A stretch of 26,386 nt of DNA from Oscillospiraceae bacterium (GCA_016293265.1 JAEDEN010000024.1:1-26386), one strand, 5' to 3'; shown: positions 1 to 8,632, counted from the first letter of the stretch. Numbers and translations are program-made. The notes: generated by a model from the letters alone, not told the origin.

Positions 1-30
1 CAGAAAAGTTGTCCGGATGCAAGGCCCCTC

Positions 31-60
31 TTGCAACCCTCCCCGTTTTTGGTTTATAAT
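31..60 (+). promoter_or_regulatory. Probable sigma-A promoter of thiI
   Basis: TTGCAA (31-36) and a perfect TATAAT (55-60) are separated by 18 bases. Transcription would begin near base 67, leaving a leader of about 35 bases before the thiI start at 103. The upstream gene lies outside the window, so read-through from it cannot be excluded. Confidence 0.6.
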
Positions 61-102
61 ATGGATTTATCAAATCACACTTTACTTTGGGAGGGTTCCC
101 CC

Positions 103-1284
103 ATGATTGACAACAACGAAATGTTCCTTTTGAAGCTGGGCGAGGTGGTTTTGAAGGGCCTCAACCGCCGCTCTTTTGAGGACCGGCTCCTGGCCAATAC
201 CCGCCGCCGCATGAAGTCCTGCGGCAATTTCAATGTCTCCCTGCGCCAGAGCACCATTTACGTGGAACCGAAGGACGGCCAGTGCGACATGGAAGCCGCT
301 TATGAGGCCTGCCGCCAAATCTTCGGCGTGGCCGCGGTGGCCCGGGCCGTGCCCTGCGAAAAGAGCGTGGAAGCCATCGTGGAGACCGCCAAGGCCTATC
401 TTGCCGGGGAGTTCGCCGCCGCCCAGACCTTTAAGGTGGAGAGCAAGCGGGCGGACAAGGCCTTCCACCTCAACTCCATCCAGATCTCCCAGGCCGTAGG
501 CGGGGAGCTGGCGGAGGCCTTCCCCAATGTGAGCGTGGATGTCCACAAACCGGACCTGACGGTATACGTGGAGATCCGGGAGCGGTTCGCCTACGTCCAT
601 GCCCCCTCCGTTCCCGGCGCCGGCGGATTGCCCGTGGGCACCGGCGGCCACGCGGTGAGCCTGCTCTCCGGCGGACTGGACTCCCCCGTCTCCTCCTGGA
701 TGATCGCCCGCCGGGGCGTGGAGCTGGAGATGGTCCACTTTGTCTCTCCCCCCTACACCTCCCAGCAGGCCCAGGACAAGGTCATTGAGCTGGCCCGCCT
801 GCTGACGGCCTCCTGCGGGCGGATGATCGTCCACATCATCCCCTTCACCGAGATCCAGGAGGAGATCCGCAAAAACTGCCCCGAGGAGTTCTTCACCCTT
901 ATCATGCGCCGCTTCATGATGCGCCTGGCGGAGGCCGTTGCCAAAAAGGCCGGCGCCAAGGCCCTGGTCACCGGCGAATCCCTGGGCCAGGTGGCCAGCC
1001 AGACCATGCTGAGCCTGAACGTCACCGAGGCTGTCACTACCATGCCCGTCCTCCGGCCCCTCATCGGCATGGACAAGGTGGAGATCATCCGCCTGGCCCG
1101 CCGCATCGGGACCTACGATACCTCCATTCTCCCCTATGAGGACTGCTGCACCGTCTTCACCCCCCGCCATCCCTGCACCCGCCCGGTGCTGGCGGACATT
1201 GAGGCGGCGGAGGCCGCGCTGGATGTGGAGGGCCTGGTGAACAAGGCCCTGGAAGGCGAGACCTGGATCAGGGTCAAGCCCTGA
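103..1284 (+). CDS. thiI: tRNA 4-thiouridine synthase (ThiI), short form without rhodanese domain
   Basis: ThiI adenylates U8 of tRNA and inserts sulfur to give 4-thiouridine; in some bacteria it also supports thiamine thiazole synthesis. The 393-residue product starts with a ferredoxin-like/THUMP region (about residues 1-165), followed by a PP-loop ATPase domain with the pyrophosphate-binding motif SGGLDS at residues 189-194. A Cys pair (EDCCTVF, 348-349) lies where the PP-loop domain of the family carries a conserved Cys. The protein ends without a C-terminal rhodanese domain, as in the Bacillus-type short form, which needs a partner cysteine desulfurase; none is visible here. The ATG at 103 is chosen because GGGAGG precedes it by 6 bases; the in-frame start at 31 lies inside the promoter. 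cinA follows after 75 bases on the same strand. Confidence 0.95.
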   Translation: MIDNNEMFLLKLGEVVLKGLNRRSFEDRLLANTRRRMKSCGNFNVSLRQSTIYVEPKDGQCDMEAAYEACRQIFGVAAVARAVPCEKSVEAIVETAKAYLAGEFAAAQTFKVESKRADKAFHLNSIQISQAVGGELAEAFPNVSVDVHKPDLTVYVEIRERFAYVHAPSVPGAGGLPVGTGGHAVSLLSGGLDSPVSSWMIARRGVELEMVHFVSPPYTSQQAQDKVIELARLLTASCGRMIVHIIPFTEIQEEIRKNCPEEFFTLIMRRFMMRLAEAVAKKAGAKALVTGESLGQVASQTMLSLNVTEAVTTMPVLRPLIGMDKVEIIRLARRIGTYDTSILPYEDCCTVFTPRHPCTRPVLADIEAAEAALDVEGLVNKALEGETWIRVKP

Positions 1285-1359
1285 GGCGGCGGCTTTCCCG
1301 TCATTGAACAGGGCGGGACCCGCCTGCCCAGTATCCTTATTATTTAAGAAGGTGTTCCT

Positions 1360-2616
1360 ATGTCACACACCGCCGAGATCATTGCCGTGGGCACGGAGCT
1401 TCTTCTGGGCAACATCGCCAACACCAACGCCCAGGACATCTCCCAGGCCCTTTCCGGCCTTGGCATCAACGTTTACTACCACACCGTGGTGGGGGACAAT
1501 CCCCAGCGGCTGCGGGACTGTCTGGAGACTGCCCGCAAACGGGCCGATATCATCATCACCACAGGAGGCCTTGGCCCCACCTACGACGATCTGACCAAGC
1601 AGACCATCTGCGCCGTCTTCGGCCGCCCGCTGGAGCTGCATCCGGATGTGGTGGAGGAGATCCGGGCCTTTTACGAGTCCGCCCTCCACGTCCCCATGCC
1701 GGAAAACAACGCCCGCCAGGGGGAGCTGCCCGTGGGGTGCGTCATGTTCGACAATCCGGTGGGCACTGCTCCCGGCTGCGCCTTTGAAGAGGGCGGCGTC
1801 CATATCCTGATGCTCCCCGGCCCTCCCAACGAGATGCGCACCATGCTGCGCCGCTGCGCGGTGCCCTACCTGAGGGGCCTTTCCCGGGAGACCATCGTCT
1901 CCCACGACATCATGGTCTTCGGCATGGGGGAGTCCAGCGTGGACGCGCTGCTGCGGGAAGAGATGTGCCGCATGAAAAACCCCACCCTTGCCACCTACGC
2001 CAAGCCCGGCGAGGTGCGCCTCCGGGCCACCGCCAAGGCGGAGAGCCCGGAGCGGGCCGAGGAGATGCTCTCCCCCGTGCTGGCCCGGGTCCAGGCCCTT
2101 CTGGGGGATGTGGTTTACGGCATTGACGTGGCCGACCTTGCCCAGGTCTGCCTGGGTCTGCTGAAGGAGCGGGGCATGACCTTCGCCACCGCCGAAAGCT
2201 GCACCGGCGGACGGGTGGCGGAGCGCATCACCGCCCTGCCCGGCGCCTCCGCCGTGTACCGCGGCGGCGTTGTGAGCTATTGGTCGGAGGTCAAGGCCGA
2301 TGTACTGGGCGTTCCCCGGGAAATCCTGGAGCGCTGCGGCGCGGTGAGCGAGGAATGTGCCCGGGCCATGGCCGAGGGCGCCCGCCGCGTCACCGGCGCG
2401 GACATCGGTGTCTCCGTCACCGGGGTCGCCGGCCCCGACACCGACGAGCGGGGCACCCCCGTGGGCAGGGTCTACATCGGGCTTGCCACGCCCACCGGCA
2501 CCTTCTGCCGCCGGACGGACCACGGCAGCCGCCGCCGGGACCGCATCCAGAACGTATCCGCCAACCACGCCTTCGATGTGATCCGCCGGTATCTCACAGG
2601 CCTGCCCATCGAATGA
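1360..2616 (+). CDS. cinA: CinA: competence/damage-inducible protein with NMN deamidase domain
   Basis: This 418-residue protein has the usual two-domain CinA layout. The N-terminal MoaB/MogA-like (COG1058) domain shows GTELLLGNIANTNAQ (11-25) and ITTGGLGPTYDDLTK (66-80). The C-terminal PncC-type domain shows AESCTGG (278-284) and VTGVAGPD (353-360). The C-terminal domain in this family deamidates nicotinamide mononucleotide in pyridine nucleotide recycling; the N-terminal domain has been linked to ADP-ribose pyrophosphatase activity in some members. AAGAAGG lies 7-8 bases before the ATG. It is co-oriented with thiI and may share its transcript. In many Firmicutes cinA precedes recA, but here a convergent PAP2-like gene follows. 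Confidence 0.95.
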   Translation: MSHTAEIIAVGTELLLGNIANTNAQDISQALSGLGINVYYHTVVGDNPQRLRDCLETARKRADIIITTGGLGPTYDDLTKQTICAVFGRPLELHPDVVEEIRAFYESALHVPMPENNARQGELPVGCVMFDNPVGTAPGCAFEEGGVHILMLPGPPNEMRTMLRRCAVPYLRGLSRETIVSHDIMVFGMGESSVDALLREEMCRMKNPTLATYAKPGEVRLRATAKAESPERAEEMLSPVLARVQALLGDVVYGIDVADLAQVCLGLLKERGMTFATAESCTGGRVAERITALPGASAVYRGGVVSYWSEVKADVLGVPREILERCGAVSEECARAMAEGARRVTGADIGVSVTGVAGPDTDERGTPVGRVYIGLATPTGTFCRRTDHGSRRRDRIQNVSANHAFDVIRRYLTGLPIE

Positions 2617-2666
2617 CCGAGCCAAACAAAACGGACGGCTTTACGGCACGGAGGTTTTTGCAATTC

Positions 2667-3263
2667 TTATTCCCGTTCTATGGCAGGGCGGAAATGGTGC
2701 AGCCTGCGGGAGCTGTACAGCGGAACGCCGACTGCCAGAGCCAACCCAAGGCCGCTGGCCACATCCAGCACGGCGTGCTGCTTGATGAACAGGGTGGAAC
2801 GGCCGATGAGGGCTGCCAGCACGGCAACGGCCCGCCGTATAGCAGGATGATGCCGCAGAGAGGGCGTTTTCCAAACCGCCCAGGCCGCGCCGATGGCACC
2901 CACCACATGCACAGAGGGGAATCCGTTTGTGTTGGTGTCGATGGCATACAGTCCAGCCACCAGACGGGTGAGGAGATTATCTCTGGGCATGACTGCCGGA
3001 CGAAGGTCCTGGCCGTTAGGGAGCAACAGCCAGATGAGCTCGCTTAGGAAAAACGTGATGGCCAGAAACCGCATATACCGGCGAAAGCCCTCGCGCTCCT
3101 TCCACAGCAGCCACAGCCCTACCGCCACCAGCAGAAGATACCACAGGCAGCAGGGAATGACGAACCACTCGCAAAAGGGAATTTTTCCATCCAGCCAAGT
3201 CTGAGTCGGCCAATAGCCGGTGACCACTATACGTTCGATCACAAAGACGGGCAGCAGATACAC
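2667..3263 (-). CDS. PAP2-superfamily membrane phosphatase, N-terminus uncertain
   Basis: The hydrophobic 198-residue product fits the PAP2 (phosphatidic acid phosphatase type 2 / Aur1-like) superfamily, which hydrolyses or transfers phosphate on lipid or isoprenoid substrates at the membrane. Visible motifs are LPNGQDLRP (start of the phosphatase signature), FPSVHV with the PSxH His, and STLFIKQHAVLDV with the third-motif His and Asp. About five membrane segments can be read. The listed start is a GTG with no ribosome binding site. The frame stays open further upstream, and a good GAGGTGAGGAG site at 3324-3334 is placed for a TTG at 3322 in a different frame, so the real N-terminus may lie upstream behind a frameshift (see findings). 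The substrate is unknown. It converges on cinA. Confidence 0.75.
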   Translation of the reverse strand: MYLLPVFVIERIVVTGYWPTQTWLDGKIPFCEWFVIPCCLWYLLLVAVGLWLLWKEREGFRRYMRFLAITFFLSELIWLLLPNGQDLRPAVMPRDNLLTRLVAGLYAIDTNTNGFPSVHVVGAIGAAWAVWKTPSLRHHPAIRRAVAVLAALIGRSTLFIKQHAVLDVASGLGLALAVGVPLYSSRRLHHFRPAIERE

Positions 3264-3358
3264 CGGCAGCCATAAAACGCACTTTTGCTCCCCCAGGGGA
3301 AGCGGCGCAGAGCGTTGCGCAAGCTCCTCACCTCGTATCAGTAATTAACGGGTAGCAT

Positions 3359-3388
3359 AGTATACTTGCCCGGTCGAATCTATGACAA
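3359..3388 (-). promoter_or_regulatory. Probable promoter of the PAP2-family gene
   Basis: Read on the minus strand, TTGTCA (3383-3388) and TATACT (3359-3364) are 18 bases apart. The predicted transcript would start near 3352, about 20 bases before a strong purine-rich ribosome binding site at 3324-3334. This supports translation starting near 3322 rather than at 3263. Confidence 0.5.
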
Positions 3389-3404
3389 TTTGCAAATAAT
3401 GTGC

Positions 3405-3441
3405 AAAAAAATAAAGGTGCCGCTGCTTTTGCAGCGGCACC
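3405..3441 (-). terminator. Rho-independent terminator of the nucleoside ABC transporter operon
   Basis: On the minus strand a perfect 11-base-pair GC-rich stem (GGTGCCGCTGC with GCAGCGGCACC, loop of four A) is followed by a T-rich run, TTTATTTTTTT. It begins 11 bases after the stop codon of the last permease gene. Confidence 0.93.
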
Positions 3442-3451
3442 GGGGAAAGTT

Positions 3452-4441
3452 TCAGCGTTCTTCACGGAAGTAGGGTAAGCCAAGGCTGGCAGGCGGCTGG
3501 TTTTCCCGCTTTTTCCGCAGGGAGATGGCGATGAGCACGGCGATCGTCACAAGATAGGGCAGCATCTTGAACAGCTCGATGGAATCCCGGCCCAGATTGG
3601 GGATAACCAGATAGATCCAGAACAAAAGGCCGAACAGGTAAGAGCCCCAAACAGCGTTGAGAGACCGCCAGGTGGCAAAGATGACCAGCGCCACGGCCAG
3701 CCAGCCCAGAGACTCGATGGTGCCGTCGTTGGCCCAGGTGCCCTTGATGTAGTCCATGGTGTAGTACAGACCGCCCAGGCCGGAGATACCGGCGCCCACA
3801 CAGGTGGCCAGATACTTGTAGCGAGTGACGTTGATGCCTGCCGCGTCGGCAGTGGCGGGATTTTCACCCACGGCCCGGAGGTTCAAGCCCTTCCGGGTGC
3901 GGTTCAGGAACCAATGCATGGCGATGGCCACAATGATGGCCAGGTATACCATGAACCCGTAATTGAACAGCAGGGCACCCACGGCGCCGAGATTGGACAG
4001 GCCGGGGATGGTGGCCCGGTACACAGCGCTGGTGGTAGCCACGGAGATCTGGCCCACGCCGCCGGCCATGGTGTTGAGGCTGCCGCCGAAGAAGTTGGCC
4101 ACACCGCCGCCGAAAATCGTCAGCGTCAAGCCGGTGACGTTCTGATTGGCCCGGAGGGTGATGGTCAGGAAGCTGTACAGCAGGCCGCCCAGGGCAGAAG
4201 CCAGGAAAGCGGCAATGAAGCTCAGCAGCAGGCAAATGACAGGGGAGGGGTCCGGGTTATTGAACTCATAGAAAAACGAGGCTGCCAGACCGGAGATGCC
4301 GCCCAGGTACATGATGCCGGGAACGCCCAGGTTCAGGTTGCCGGATTTCTCCGTCAAAATCTCTCCAATGGAGCCGTACATAATGACGGTGCCAAAGCAG
4401 ACGGAGGACTGCAGCAGGCGGATCAATTGCGCAAGAGTCAT
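3452..4441 (-). CDS. ABC transporter permease, nucleoside/BMP type (NupQ/YufQ-like)
   Basis: This 329-residue, very hydrophobic protein is the second permease of an importer in the branched-chain/ribose-type (BPD_transp_2) superfamily. It has about eight to ten membrane segments; the family features GEILTEKSGNLNLGVPG near residue 27 and AVGENPATADAAGINV in the cytoplasmic coupling region are clear. Homologues such as NupQ/YufQ pair with NupP in guanosine/purine nucleoside uptake. Its ATG overlaps the stop of the upstream permease (ATGA), indicating translational coupling. It is the last gene of the operon, directly before a strong terminator. The substrate is inferred from the binding protein's family and the nearby guanine deaminase, not from a binding motif. 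Confidence 0.9.
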   Translation of the reverse strand: MTLAQLIRLLQSSVCFGTVIMYGSIGEILTEKSGNLNLGVPGIMYLGGISGLAASFFYEFNNPDPSPVICLLLSFIAAFLASALGGLLYSFLTITLRANQNVTGLTLTIFGGGVANFFGGSLNTMAGGVGQISVATTSAVYRATIPGLSNLGAVGALLFNYGFMVYLAIIVAIAMHWFLNRTRKGLNLRAVGENPATADAAGINVTRYKYLATCVGAGISGLGGLYYTMDYIKGTWANDGTIESLGWLAVALVIFATWRSLNAVWGSYLFGLLFWIYLVIPNLGRDSIELFKMLPYLVTIAVLIAISLRKKRENQPPASLGLPYFREER

Positions 4442-5547
4442 TTGTGCTCGGCCTCCTTTCCGCTTCGCAGGATCACACGGTAATTGATGAAAAATTCGCT
4501 GCCGAGGATGAAGAACAAGATGATGCCGGTGATAATGTTGGAGGCGTAGTCATTCAGATTGAACTGGGAGGCAATCTGAATGGCGCCCTTTTGCAAAAAT
4601 ACCAGCAGCAGCGAAATGAGGATCATGACGAAGGTGTTGAACTGCGCCAGCCAGGCCACGATGATGGCGGTGAAGCCCCGGCCTCCGGCGGTGGAGGTGG
4701 AGATGGTGTGGCTGGAGCCGGCCACAGCGATGAAGCCGGCCAAGCCGCAGATGGCGCCGGAGATGGCCATGGTGCGGATGGTAACCTTTTTCACGCTGAT
4801 GCCGGCGTAGCGGGCGGTGTTTTCGGAATCGCCCACCACGGTGATCTCATAGCCCTGCTTGGAGTATTTCAGGTAGATGTACATACCGATGGTCAGCGTC
4901 AACACCAAAATGACGTTGAGACCATAGGACTGGCCGAACACAGCGGGGAACCAGCCGGCCTTGGTGGACTGGTTGATGACGCCCACGGTGTTGGAGCCTT
5001 TGGGATTTTCCCACAGAGCCACGCAATAGCTGGTCAGCTGAATGGCCACATAGTTCATCATCAGGGTGAACAGCGTCTCATTGGTATTCCAAATGGCCTT
5101 GAAGGTGGCGGGGATCACGCCCCACAGGCAGCCGCCCAGGATGCTGGCCACCGCCATGAGCACCAGCAGCGCCGGTGTGGGGATGCTGGCGCCAAGGGCC
5201 CGCATGAAACCCGCGGTGATGATGCCGCCGACGAGCACCTGTCCCTCAGCGCCGATGTTCCAGAACTTCATCTTGAAGGCGGGGGCCAGACCAACGCCGA
5301 TGCACAGCAGCATCATGGAGTCCCGGATGGTGACCCAGGAGCGCTTGGATGTGCCGAAGGCACCGTCGAAAATGGCCTCATATACCTCTACTGGATTCAG
5401 CTTGGTGACGGCGAAGATGAAGATGCCGCTGACGACCAAAGACAGCAGAACGGCCACGACGCGAATGGCATAGGCCTTGGGACGGGAGATGCCGTCCCGC
5501 TTGGCGATGCGGAGCAGAGGCTCCTTGGAGTTGTTCGCAGTACTCAT
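4438..5547 (-). CDS. ABC transporter permease, nucleoside/BMP type (NupP/YufP-like)
   Basis: This 369-residue integral membrane protein is the first permease of the importer. A short basic cytoplasmic N-terminus (about residues 1-24) precedes multiple hydrophobic segments. FWNIGAEGQVLVGGI (about 95-109) and AVGDSENTARYAGISV-like sequence (VVGDSENTARYAGISV, about 235-250) match conserved loops of this permease group, the latter being the likely contact for the ATPase. It overlaps the ATPase stop by four bases (ATGA) and is overlapped in the same way by the following permease, so the three genes are translationally coupled. Members of this group import nucleosides or simple sugars; nucleosides are favoured here because of the BMP-type binding protein. 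Confidence 0.9.
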   Translation of the reverse strand: MSTANNSKEPLLRIAKRDGISRPKAYAIRVVAVLLSLVVSGIFIFAVTKLNPVEVYEAIFDGAFGTSKRSWVTIRDSMMLLCIGVGLAPAFKMKFWNIGAEGQVLVGGIITAGFMRALGASIPTPALLVLMAVASILGGCLWGVIPATFKAIWNTNETLFTLMMNYVAIQLTSYCVALWENPKGSNTVGVINQSTKAGWFPAVFGQSYGLNVILVLTLTIGMYIYLKYSKQGYEITVVGDSENTARYAGISVKKVTIRTMAISGAICGLAGFIAVAGSSHTISTSTAGGRGFTAIIVAWLAQFNTFVMILISLLLVFLQKGAIQIASQFNLNDYASNIITGIILFFILGSEFFINYRVILRSGKEAEHK

Positions 5548-7094
5548 GCCTTCTCACCCTCCTTTTTAAAGCGGGTCATCAGCAGGCCCACTTCTTCTTT
5601 CGTGGTGGTCCGGGCGTCCACAACGCCGCTGACCTGGCCGCCGCACAGCACCAGGATCCGGTCGCACAGCTCCAGCAGCACATCCAGATCCTCGCCGACA
5701 TATACCACGGCCACACCCTTCATCTTCTGCTCCGTCAGCAGGTTGTATATGGTATAAGAGGTGTTGATGTCCAGACCGCGGACGGCATAGGCTGTCATGA
5801 GAACAGACGGCTCCTGGGCGATCTCACGGCCCACCAGAACCTTCTGCACATTTCCGCCGGACAGGCGCCGGACGGGGAAGGAAACGCTGGGTGTTACCAC
5901 TTCCAGCTTCTGCATGACATCCTCAGCCAGGTGCTTGGGGGCCTTTCGGTCCGTAAATACGCCGTGGCCTTTCCGATAGCTGCGCAGCAGCATATTGCCG
6001 GTCATACCCAACGAGCCGACCAGGCCCATGCCCAGGCGGTCCTCCGGCACGAAGGCCAGGGAAACACCGGATTGCTTGATCTGCAGAGGCGTTTTGCCCA
6101 CCAACTCAATGCCGGCCTTTTCCTCGGGATGGCCGATGGGGCGGTAGCGGATAGAGGCGCCGGGGGAGATGGGCTGCAAACCGGCGATAGACTCCAGCAG
6201 CTCCTTTTGGCCGGAGCCGGCAATGCCGGCGATACCCAGGATCTCTCCGCCCATGGCTGTGAAAGAAACGCCGTCCAACCGCTTGACGCCCATGGCGTCA
6301 TACACCGTCAGACCCTGCACCTCCAGACGGGGGATAGGGTCCTTAGGCTCCGGGCGGTTAATATTCAGCGTGACGGCGCGGCCCACCATCATGTCTGTCA
6401 GTTTCTGGGGAGAGGTGTCGCTGGTGGCCACATCGCCGATGTACTGGCCTTTGCGCAGCACCGCCACCCGGTCGGACACATCCATGACCTCGTGGAGCTT
6501 GTGGGTGATGATGACCATGGCTTTCCCATCGGCCTTCATGTTGCGCATGACGTCAAAGAGACGGTCTGTTTCCTGGGGGGTCAGCACGGCGGTGGGCTCA
6601 TCCAAAATCAGGATATCCGCACCCCGGTACAAAACCTTGACGATCTCCACCGTCTGCTTCTCGGAAACGGACATATCGTAGACCTTTTTGCCGGGATCAA
6701 TGACGAAGCCGTATTTCTGGCAGATGTCGGTGATGCGGGCAGAGGCGGCCTTCAGGTCCAGCTTTCCCTCATCCTCCAGGCCCAGCACGATGTTTTCCGC
6801 TGCGGTGAACACATCCACCAGTTTAAAGTGCTGATGAATCATGCCGATGCCGCAGGCGAAGGCGTCTTTGGGGGAGGCGATGGTCACCGCTTTGCCGTTT
6901 ACGCAGATCTCGCCCTCGTCGGGAAAGTAGATGCCGGCAAGCATATTCATGAGTGTGGTCTTGCCGCTGCCGTTCTCACCCAGCAGGGACAGGATCTCGC
7001 CCCGCCGGATCTCCATAGAGATGCGGTCGTTGGCTGTCACCTTGCCGAAGCGCTTTGTGATATTTTTTAATTGGACCGCTGCAACAGTTTCCAA
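5544..7094 (-). CDS. ABC transporter ATPase with duplicated nucleotide-binding domains (NupO/YufO-like)
   Basis: This protein of about 516 residues energises the nucleoside-type importer and carries two ABC domains, as in RbsA/YufO. Domain 1 has Walker A GENGSGKTT (39-47), a signature region MSVSEKQ and Walker B ILILDEPT. Domain 2 has a degenerate Walker A (GIAGSGQKE), a clear signature LSGGN and a Walker B region ending in RGLD where the common PTRGLD is altered to AVRGLD, the usual pattern of one strong and one weak site. The TTG start at 7094 is chosen because GGGAAGG sits 9 bases before it; the ATG at 7103 directly abuts that site. The longer frame from 7175 is unlikely because it begins between the -10 box and the expected transcript start of the promoter at 7177-7205. 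Confidence 0.9.
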   Translation of the reverse strand: METVAAVQLKNITKRFGKVTANDRISMEIRRGEILSLLGENGSGKTTLMNMLAGIYFPDEGEICVNGKAVTIASPKDAFACGIGMIHQHFKLVDVFTAAENIVLGLEDEGKLDLKAASARITDICQKYGFVIDPGKKVYDMSVSEKQTVEIVKVLYRGADILILDEPTAVLTPQETDRLFDVMRNMKADGKAMVIITHKLHEVMDVSDRVAVLRKGQYIGDVATSDTSPQKLTDMMVGRAVTLNINRPEPKDPIPRLEVQGLTVYDAMGVKRLDGVSFTAMGGEILGIAGIAGSGQKELLESIAGLQPISPGASIRYRPIGHPEEKAGIELVGKTPLQIKQSGVSLAFVPEDRLGMGLVGSLGMTGNMLLRSYRKGHGVFTDRKAPKHLAEDVMQKLEVVTPSVSFPVRRLSGGNVQKVLVGREIAQEPSVLMTAYAVRGLDINTSYTIYNLLTEQKMKGVAVVYVGEDLDVLLELCDRILVLCGGQVSGVVDARTTTKEEVGLLMTRFKKEGEKA

Positions 7095-7176
7095 AAAGAC
7101 CATCCTTCCCGCCGTCATGGCATAAAGTGGGACGGCACCGGAAACATCCGGCACCCAAAGGGGATTATCTGTCAAT

Positions 7177-7205
7177 AGTATATCATAAGCGGATTAGAAT
7201 GTAAA
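7177..7205 (-). promoter_or_regulatory. Internal promoter in front of the ABC ATPase gene
   Basis: On the minus strand TTTACA (7200-7205) and TATACT (7177-7182) are separated by exactly 17 bases, and TG before the -10 box (TGATATACT) gives an extended -10. It lies in the 180-base gap between the binding-protein gene and the ATPase gene, so the transporter core can be transcribed independently of the lipoprotein. Confidence 0.65.
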
Positions 7206-7224
7206 TTTATATTTGAACGGAGAA

Positions 7225-7260
7225 CAAAAGACGGGACTGCCCAGAGGCAGTCCCGTCTTT
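7225..7260 (-). terminator. Intercistronic hairpin/terminator after the binding-protein gene
   Basis: A perfect 15-base-pair inverted repeat (7227-7241 with 7246-7260, loop of four) starts 13 bases after the bmp stop codon. Only a modest T-rich tail (TTTTGTTCT) follows. Partial read-through with stabilisation of the upstream lipoprotein message would fit, since binding proteins are usually made in excess over their permeases. Confidence 0.75.
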
Positions 7261-7273
7261 GGAACCGAAGGGT

Positions 7274-8551
7274 TTAGTTGTTGTTCAGCTCGGTGATGCC
7301 GTCGATGCGCAGGCCGAAGTAAGGAGCGGAGCGGAGCACAGACTCCACAAAAGCGCCGCCCTCAACGGCCTCGCCAGCGTCGTTGACCCAGTCACCGTTG
7401 GTGTCCAGACCGAAGGCGGAGGTGACATGGCCATCGCCGTCCACCTGATAAGAGCCGTCAGCGGAGGGCTGGCAGGTGAACTTGGAGGTGTCGAACACCT
7501 TCAGGCTGCCGTCCTTGATGCCGGCCCAAGCGGCGTCCACAGCCTCCTGGGTGCCCTCGGCGCAGCTGCCGCCCAGGGGGGAGATCATAACAGCGCCGTC
7601 AGCGTAGCCGCAGGCAAAGTCGGTGGGCAGCTCCTCGCCGGCCATAAACTTCTCCAGCATATGCTTATACAGCACGGACCAGTTGTTCTGGGCAGAGGTC
7701 AAAGCAGCGTCGGGAGCCACGGACAGCATATCGATGTTGTAACCGACAGAGTAGGCAACAGTGCCCTTGTCCAGAGCTTCCTGAACAGCGGAGGGAGCGC
7801 CGGTGGAGTCAGCGTGCTGGCCGATGATGACGCAGCCGCGGGCGATCAGAGCGTTGGCGGTCTCAGCCTCCTTGGAGGGGTCATACCAGGAGTTGGTGTA
7901 CTGCACGTCCATGTGAGCCTCGGGGACGATGGACTGGATGCCCAGCAGGAAAGCGGTGTAGCCGCAGACCACCTCGGCATAGGGATAGGCGCCCACATAG
8001 CCCACATAGGGATCGGAGACGGTACCGGCATCCATCAGCTCCTTGAGCTTCATGCCGGCCACCACGCCGGAGACGTAGCGGGACTCATAGGTATAGGGGA
8101 ACATGTTCTTGTAGTTGCTCAGGCCGGAAGCGGCGGCCAGGTCACCGGTGCAGGCCACAAAGGTGACGTCGGGATACTCCTCGGCGGCAGCCTGCATATG
8201 CATCTGGTGGCCGTAGGAGTCGGAGAAGATGATGGTGCAGCCCTGCTCCGCCAGGTCAACGGCGGTATCCTGGCAGGTCTCATCCTCGGGAATGTTGTAC
8301 TTCATGACGATCTGGGAGTCAGAGATCCCCAGCTCTTTGCAGGCAGTCTGCAGGCCCTCGATATGGGCGGCATCGTAGCCGGAGTTGATGTCGTGGACGC
8401 AGATCAGACCGACCTTCACTTCGGCGCTCTCCTCGGCGGGAGTCTCAGCGGGGGTTTCGGCAGGGGCGGGAGCCTCTTCTTTTTTCCCGCCGCAGGCGGC
8501 CAGGGCCAGGACCATGGTCAGGGCGAGAAGCATTGCAAGGAACTTCTTCAT
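7274..8551 (-). CDS. BMP-family ABC transporter substrate-binding lipoprotein
   Basis: This 425-residue extracytoplasmic binding protein is the first gene of the nucleoside-type importer. It starts with a lipoprotein signal: MKK, a hydrophobic stretch and the lipobox LAAC, giving lipidation at Cys20. A low-complexity Glu/Ala/Pro/Lys linker (about 23-43) tethers the domain to the membrane. The mature part fits the Bmp/Med (basic membrane protein) family, with VGLICVHDINSGYDAAHIEG near residue 45, a YVGAYPYAEVVCGYTAFLLG segment and GQHADSTGAPSAVQEA. Characterised members bind purine nucleosides. The ATG at 8551 has GGAGG 8 bases upstream; the longer frame to 8623 would begin around the transcription start. 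The gene is separated from its ATPase by a hairpin and a second promoter. Confidence 0.92.
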   Translation of the reverse strand: MKKFLAMLLALTMVLALAACGGKKEEAPAPAETPAETPAEESAEVKVGLICVHDINSGYDAAHIEGLQTACKELGISDSQIVMKYNIPEDETCQDTAVDLAEQGCTIIFSDSYGHQMHMQAAAEEYPDVTFVACTGDLAAASGLSNYKNMFPYTYESRYVSGVVAGMKLKELMDAGTVSDPYVGYVGAYPYAEVVCGYTAFLLGIQSIVPEAHMDVQYTNSWYDPSKEAETANALIARGCVIIGQHADSTGAPSAVQEALDKGTVAYSVGYNIDMLSVAPDAALTSAQNNWSVLYKHMLEKFMAGEELPTDFACGYADGAVMISPLGGSCAEGTQEAVDAAWAGIKDGSLKVFDTSKFTCQPSADGSYQVDGDGHVTSAFGLDTNGDWVNDAGEAVEGGAFVESVLRSAPYFGLRIDGITELNNN

Positions 8552-8601
8552 GTGCAAATCCTCCTTCATAAAATCAAATCCTCTGTTTTTCGCGCGTGGA
8601 A

Positions 8602-8632
8602 TGACCTTATCTACTGCCATCATATAAGGTCA
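8602..8632. promoter_or_regulatory. Dyad-symmetric operator candidate over the bmp promoter
   Basis: TGACCTTAT (8602-8610) and its exact complement ATAAGGTCA (8624-8632) are 13 bases apart. The dyad covers the -10 box, the predicted start point and the end of the spacer of the bmp promoter, the usual position for a repressor site. A second nested pair, CTCTGT (8581-8586) and ACAGAG (8632-8637), could extend the structure. The binding protein is unknown. Confidence 0.5.

Noticed and set aside
1285..1359. GC-rich hairpin-like stretch between thiI and cinA, considered as a terminator
   Set aside because: Pairing is imperfect and no T run follows; the genes are more likely co-transcribed.
7095..7175. 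Longer N-terminus for the ABC ATPase starting at 7175
   Set aside because: The codon lies within the promoter, upstream of the expected transcript start, and the added residues have no match to the family.
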